The position numbers and the translations under genes are program-made. Shown here in pieces: positions 59,823 to 64,000 of a stretch of 64,000 bases of DNA. The notes under the pieces were generated by a model. It was given only the letters and a program-made list of their open reading frames with translations. It had not been told where the DNA came from and made no database searches. The stretch covers positions 19,591-83,590 of the forward strand of contig JASAOO010003508.1 in the NCBI GenBank assembly GCA_030849075.1. The letters are read 5' to 3'. Every line of letters starts with the position of its first letter. Positions within the stretch are counted from its first letter, which is position 1. The DNA comes from Zelonia costaricensis. Taxonomy: Eukaryota > Euglenozoa > Kinetoplastea > Trypanosomatida > Trypanosomatidae.

Positions 59823-61811
59823 TCAGCGCTGCTTATCCTCTTCATCGTTTGACGTCTTACTTGCACCGGGCTCTGTCGCTGCCAGCTGCGCCTCTGCCAG
59901 CTTGGCCTGCACAATGTTGCCGTCGATGTCGATGTCGTCGCAGATCCGCGCGTTCGGCACGAGGAAGACAAGCGGAATCACCAGCAGCGGGCACAGGATA
60001 CGGCACACCAGGAGGATCATCGGCAGGTTCGAGAAGTCGCAGCTCGGGACAGTCCAGCCGAACTCGAGAATGACCGTGCCGATCTGCGCGGCCGTCGTCT
60101 GCCCAATCGTGCGGAAGCCCATCATCACAGAAAACACCATGCTCTCCGAGCCGCGCGGGCACAGACGCGAGATGAGAACGACCATCGGCATCCACGACAA
60201 CATGAAGCACACGTACGACACCGCCTCACCGCCAAACAGATACAAGGCCAGGTCAGGGATGCCGATGGCGGTGTTCCAGCGCTTCACGATGATGATGTCG
60301 AAGATGTTACCCAAGATGCTGATGATCGTCGTCAGGACAAACACGAGGCGGTAGCGCAGTCCGCTGAAAACGTAGTTGAACATGTTGATGGCAACGATAG
60401 CGGTAACGTTGCCGACAATCGGGCCGATGGTGCTGTAGAAGGTGTACGAGAAGTGCGGCCCATCCGGCAGGCACTGCGGCGGCGAGACGTAGAAGGCGTA
60501 CAGCGGCCCTTGAACGGTGATGTCGACGGTGACGCTCAGATAGAGGAAGACGTTGGCCTTGGCGATGATCAGCGGCAGGGCCCAGAAGGACGTGGCGCAG
60601 CAGATGGTGGACACGATGACCAGGATGAGCAGCAGGCCGAAGGTGTCAGCGAAGATGGTGCCCACTGTCATGGCAATCGTGGCAGCCGTCATGATCAGCG
60701 TATAGCACAAGATGCGCCAACTTCCCTGCACGACACCAGCGTTGTACTCGAACAGGCCCAGGCACAGGCGCTTCGGCTGGCCCTTGAAGACGAAGCCCTC
60801 CGCGGCGCGGCGCTCGTGTTCCGCCTTGGTGGGGCCGCTGCGGGTGCGGCTGCTTGTATCGTCTGCCTCGTCCAGACTCTCATCCGCCATGACCTCGTCT
60901 TCGCCCAGAGCCTGCAATGGGCTGGCGACGAGAGTGCCCTCATCGACGTCTGGGGCGTGGTTCAGGTCGGTGGTCCTCGCCGCCTCCCCTGGCCCCTGCA
61001 GCGCCAGCGTCTCTTTGAAGATGACGTAGGCGTCCTCCTCGCGCTCCGTGTAGTTGCGGTGCTCCTGGTACCAGTTGACAACGAAGATGACCGTCATGGC
61101 TAGCTGCACGGCGCCGGAAAGAATGATGTTCACCTGCGGCTTGCCCTGGTCGGAGACGGGACCGTTGATGGCCAGCCCCACAATCGCGCCGACTGTGGCA
61201 GAGGCCCAGATGTAGCTCACCAGCGCCGGGCCCGGCTTCGGGCGCTGGCGCATCCTGCGGGTGTAGTAGCCCTCCGACAGCACCTCGATGCTCGCGTGCC
61301 CGAAGGAGGCGAGAAAGAAAAAGGCGGCGGCCGTGTTGGCCGACGACGCCTTCGCCGGCAGCACCCCGTAAACCACCGTCAGGACACCCGCAACGACGGA
61401 AAAGGCGCACATGTACCACCGCTTCGTGTAGCCGAGGCAGGCGAAGGTGTCGCACATCACGGCGGTGAAGGGGTTGAGCGACCAGCCAAGCGTGCCCATG
61501 GAGCCGAGCCGCTGGTAGCGCATCGCATCAATGCCGAAGCGGCCGACCAGCATCGCGTACGCGGAGGAGTACAAGAGCTGGCTGGACATGCCCTTGTTGA
61601 TAAAGTAGCACACACCCAGGGAAAAGACTGGCCGTGGGCCGTAGCCGGACATCGCGTCGGAGGCGAGCGGGATGTAGCGCATAAAGGGCAGGACGGTGTA
61701 CAGGGCCCGCGCCTCGGGGTGCACGTGGTCGTCATCCTTCGAACTGCCGTCCAAGTCGCCAGTCCCACGTTGAGCGACAGGCTTGTGGGTGTCGCCGAGG
61801 TCCGTCTCCAT
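59823..61811 (-). CDS. Folate/biopterin transporter family (BT1/FBT) protein
   Basis: 662 residues from the ATG at 61811. A 15-codon extension would start at a TTG beside the splice acceptor and is rejected. About 12 membrane segments can be picked out. The N-terminal half carries the BT1-family region 'FINKGMSSQLLYSSAYAML' followed by 'RFGIDAMRYQRLGSMGTLGW' and 'DTFACLGYTKRWY' (written here in parts of 20 or fewer). A charged loop of about 100 residues divides the two halves. Later segments include 'FGWTVPSCDF'. Family members in Leishmania carry folate, biopterin or S-adenosylmethionine across the plasma membrane. Which substrate this one moves cannot be read. It is a single copy here, whereas many relatives sit in tandem arrays. 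The short cytosolic tail is acidic and Lys-rich. Confidence 0.9.
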   Translation of the reverse strand: METDLGDTHKPVAQRGTGDLDGSSKDDDHVHPEARALYTVLPFMRYIPLASDAMSGYGPRPVFSLGVCYFINKGMSSQLLYSSAYAMLVGRFGIDAMRYQRLGSMGTLGWSLNPFTAVMCDTFACLGYTKRWYMCAFSVVAGVLTVVYGVLPAKASSANTAAAFFFLASFGHASIEVLSEGYYTRRMRQRPKPGPALVSYIWASATVGAIVGLAINGPVSDQGKPQVNIILSGAVQLAMTVIFVVNWYQEHRNYTEREEDAYVIFKETLALQGPGEAARTTDLNHAPDVDEGTLVASPLQALGEDEVMADESLDEADDTSSRTRSGPTKAEHERRAAEGFVFKGQPKRLCLGLFEYNAGVVQGSWRILCYTLIMTAATIAMTVGTIFADTFGLLLILVIVSTICCATSFWALPLIIAKANVFLYLSVTVDITVQGPLYAFYVSPPQCLPDGPHFSYTFYSTIGPIVGNVTAIVAINMFNYVFSGLRYRLVFVLTTIISILGNIFDIIIVKRWNTAIGIPDLALYLFGGEAVSYVCFMLSWMPMVVLISRLCPRGSESMVFSVMMGFRTIGQTTAAQIGTVILEFGWTVPSCDFSNLPMILLVCRILCPLLVIPLVFLVPNARICDDIDIDGNIVQAKLAEAQLAATEPGASKTSNDEEDKQR

Positions 61812-64000
61812 GGCGATGCTGCAAGACTTGCCCGTGCGTGTAGCGGTCCACTGCAAGGACAGCAGGAAGATAGGAGAAGACAGAGAGAGAGAGAAAGGTC
61901 AAGTGACGAATATATGCCAGGGAACACGCGGTCGTGATGACGTTGTGGAGAACGTTAAGCCAACGCAAAGAAGCACAAGAGAGCTGTGGCGCTGGTTTCC
62001 TCTTGAGGAGAGAGGAGAGAAGGTTGCTAACAGATGACTGACGGGTCCAGCACGGATGGCGGTGCGTTTGTGTGTGACGCCCTCGACTCTGGAGGGGGGC
62101 GGGGAAGACAAAGGAGACGAAGAAAAAAAGAATTGATGCGAAGGGGACGAGGGCAGAGAGGGGACTGGGTCCGAGGGGGGTGCGGGGAAGAAAGGGGAGG
62201 GAGTGGTGGTTGCAGCCTTTGTCGTTGTGTCGTGCGTGCGGTCTGTGTGTGTGCGTGGAAAGAAAATAAAAAAGGGAAGAGCGGAGGTGGGCGGATACGT
62301 GAGGGAATGGAAGGCAGGACACATGAGGACAGCTGGAGATCTGGGAAAGAGATGTACGTGACGCTGCGGGTAGGGAGGGGGCAGACGCTACCCCTTTTGC
62401 CCTTGCCGCTTTCCGTCTCCCTCCCTCCCTCCCCCTCCCCTTCACAGCGGTGACACGCAGGGGCGAGTGTGCTTGCAGGCAAACGCACGGCGACACGTTG
62501 ACAGCAGACCAGTTCATACATGGGCCCACTTTGAAAGGACCGTGGCGCCGCCTGTCCATCCCAGCTTGCCTCCTCACCACGGCCGTCAACGTCGCACATG
62601 CTGCTGTGCCGCTGAGGCGCGTGAGTGGACTTCACCATTCGCTTTGCCTTGTTGCTGACGAGCTGCTCGAGACGCCGTATTGAAGGGAGAGGGGGAGAGA
62701 GGGGAGGAGGGCGACACACTTGTTACGGTGCGGCGGACAAGAAAAAGGGGAAGGACCTGGCGGGGAGGCGCGGTGGACCTGCGAGCGGCCACGCAGCCGC
62801 TGGCACAAGAGGCGGGACGAAAGAAACAAAGGCACGGGGGCACGGGGGGCACGCACGGGGGGGGGGGGCGCCCCACGAGACACCGAGCCGTTTCCATCTT
62901 CTTCTTCCTGTCCTCGCCGCTTGCGTCACCACCATCCCTTTTTTTTCTTTCTCGGAGATGTCCATACACGTGTACACTCTCCTCGCACCTCTCCCCGTTC
63001 ATCGCTGATTGGGCAGCTGTAGAGTTTTCACGTTTCTTCAGTTTGCCCTGGTGTTGCTCGAGCACGGATTATCTTTTTTTTTTTTTTGCGCGCTTGTTCG
63101 GTTTGCAGGCCGCTGACCGCCTCTTCCCCTTCGCCCCCCTCTCCGACTCATCTACGGAGAGCCCTCTTCCACTGCGCTCGTCACACCCTCCCTTCACGAG
63201 ACTTACCCGCGTCGAGCTCTTCACGCAGGCCTTTATTGCCCGTTTTGGGACCGCAGTGCTGCTCCGTGGAGAGCGGTGCAGCAGCCTTGCACGACTGCCA
63301 CCAATGCGGGCCCCACGGGCGCAAGGGAGGGAGGGACGGGGAACAAAAAGGGTGGCGTTGCTGGTGGAGAGGGCGTTGAAGAGAGAGAGAGGGTAGGAAG
63401 AGGAGCGGTTGTGCATTCGTGTTGAATGCAACAGAGTCAATATGTCGACGCGTGTGTGCGTTCGTGTGTGAGAGTGTGTGTCTGTGTGTCACACACGACC
63501 AGCCCAAGCACACGCACACAGATACACTCTCCCAATAACATGAAAAAAAAATAAAGGGGGGAAGGGAGAGGGTGGAGCGAGAAGTGAGCAGTTGGTGTGG
63601 CAGTAGCGGCTGGAACACACAAACCACACACAAGAGAAGAACTGGGAAAAACAAAAGGCGCCACACACACATACACATATGTAAACGGCCGCAGGTGTAT
63701 CTACCGTTCTTCTCCTCCTCCATGTTCCTGTCACCCGCTTCCGAAGAAGGGTCAGTGCGTGAGGAATCGAGCTGGCTTTGCAGAGTTGTGTGCATCCAGC
63801 AAAGAGAGAAAAATAGAGAAAGCAGAGGGCCGCTCTGCCGCAACGCGACACGTCGCTTGAGAACGCATATCCACGAACCAAGGAGAAAAAAAGAGTCGCG
63901 TGAAGATAACGAGAGAAAGGCCAGATAGTCCCAATTGACTTTGCGGAGCTGCGCGGCGAGGTGGAGGTGGGGGGGGGGGCTGGAAGGGAGAAAGAGGAGG
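61812..64000. other. Gene-free right end of the window
   Basis: About 2.2 kb without a recognisable gene: the transporter splice acceptor, then presumably the 3' UTR of a gene beyond 64000. CA/GT-rich stretches occur around 63430-63530, G-runs at about 62859-62868 and 63970-63979, and T-runs on the plus strand near 62940 and 63074. Confidence 0.6.
61851..61896 (-). promoter_or_regulatory. Candidate spliced-leader acceptor for the BT1-family transporter
   Basis: The sense strand has a CT-repeat tract (about 61864-61896) ending in the classic CCTTGCAG, with AG at 61852-61851, about 40 nt before the ATG. The upstream TTG start at 61856 would fall in or before the acceptor, which argues against it. 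Confidence 0.6.

Overview
The window looks like nuclear chromosomal DNA of a trypanosomatid, most likely from the Leishmania/Leptomonas/Crithidia group (subfamily Leishmaniinae). The grounds are: 22 intron-free, G+C-rich genes all on the minus strand with no strand switch; intergenic spaces of 0.4-4.4 kb full of GT/CA microsatellites and pyrimidine-rich tracts in the sense (minus) strand, as expected for polycistronic transcription with trans-splicing; and flagellar, mitochondrial and transporter families typical of these protists. The species cannot be named from the sequence alone.

Transcription runs from high to low coordinates. In that direction the window holds: a folate/biopterin-type transporter (61.8-59.8 kb); a mitochondrial-looking orphan (57.4-55.3); a small membrane protein and EMC4 (54.3-52.8); Hsp33 (51.8-50.3); two tandem Sec14/CRAL-TRIO genes (49.5-45.7); a coiled-coil/Gln-rich orphan (44.2-43.1); a membrane-anchored HSP100-like AAA+ protein (42.2-39.4); the small GTPase RAB28 (38.9-38.1); two low-complexity or coiled-coil orphans (36.9-34.4); a possible PH-like protein (33.6-32.6); a small membrane protein (31.7-31.2); an XMAP215-type TOG protein (30.2-24.2); two tandem DUF3147 membrane proteins (21.6-19.7); IFT46 (18.7-17.3); a divergent CDK-like kinase (15.7-13.8); a 4.4-kb gene-free stretch; a large J-domain protein (9.4-6.2); queuine tRNA-ribosyltransferase (5.0-3.6); and the 5' part of a HYDIN-like central-pair protein running off the left edge (2.2-1).

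Gene order in such arrays is not normally functional, so neighbours are not assumed to share a pathway. Even so, four genes concern microtubules or the flagellum (HYDIN, IFT46, XMAP215, RAB28), and two families occur as tandem duplicates (DUF3147, Sec14).

The entries most worth a second look are the HSP100-like ATPase with a putative myristoylated N terminus and a membrane-anchored C terminus, the DUF3147 pair with different charge patterns, the Hsp33 gene in a eukaryote, the long gene-free block, and two places where the sequence itself looks doubtful (33.7-34.3 kb and around 58.9 kb). All functional statements rest on reading the translations; no database search was run.
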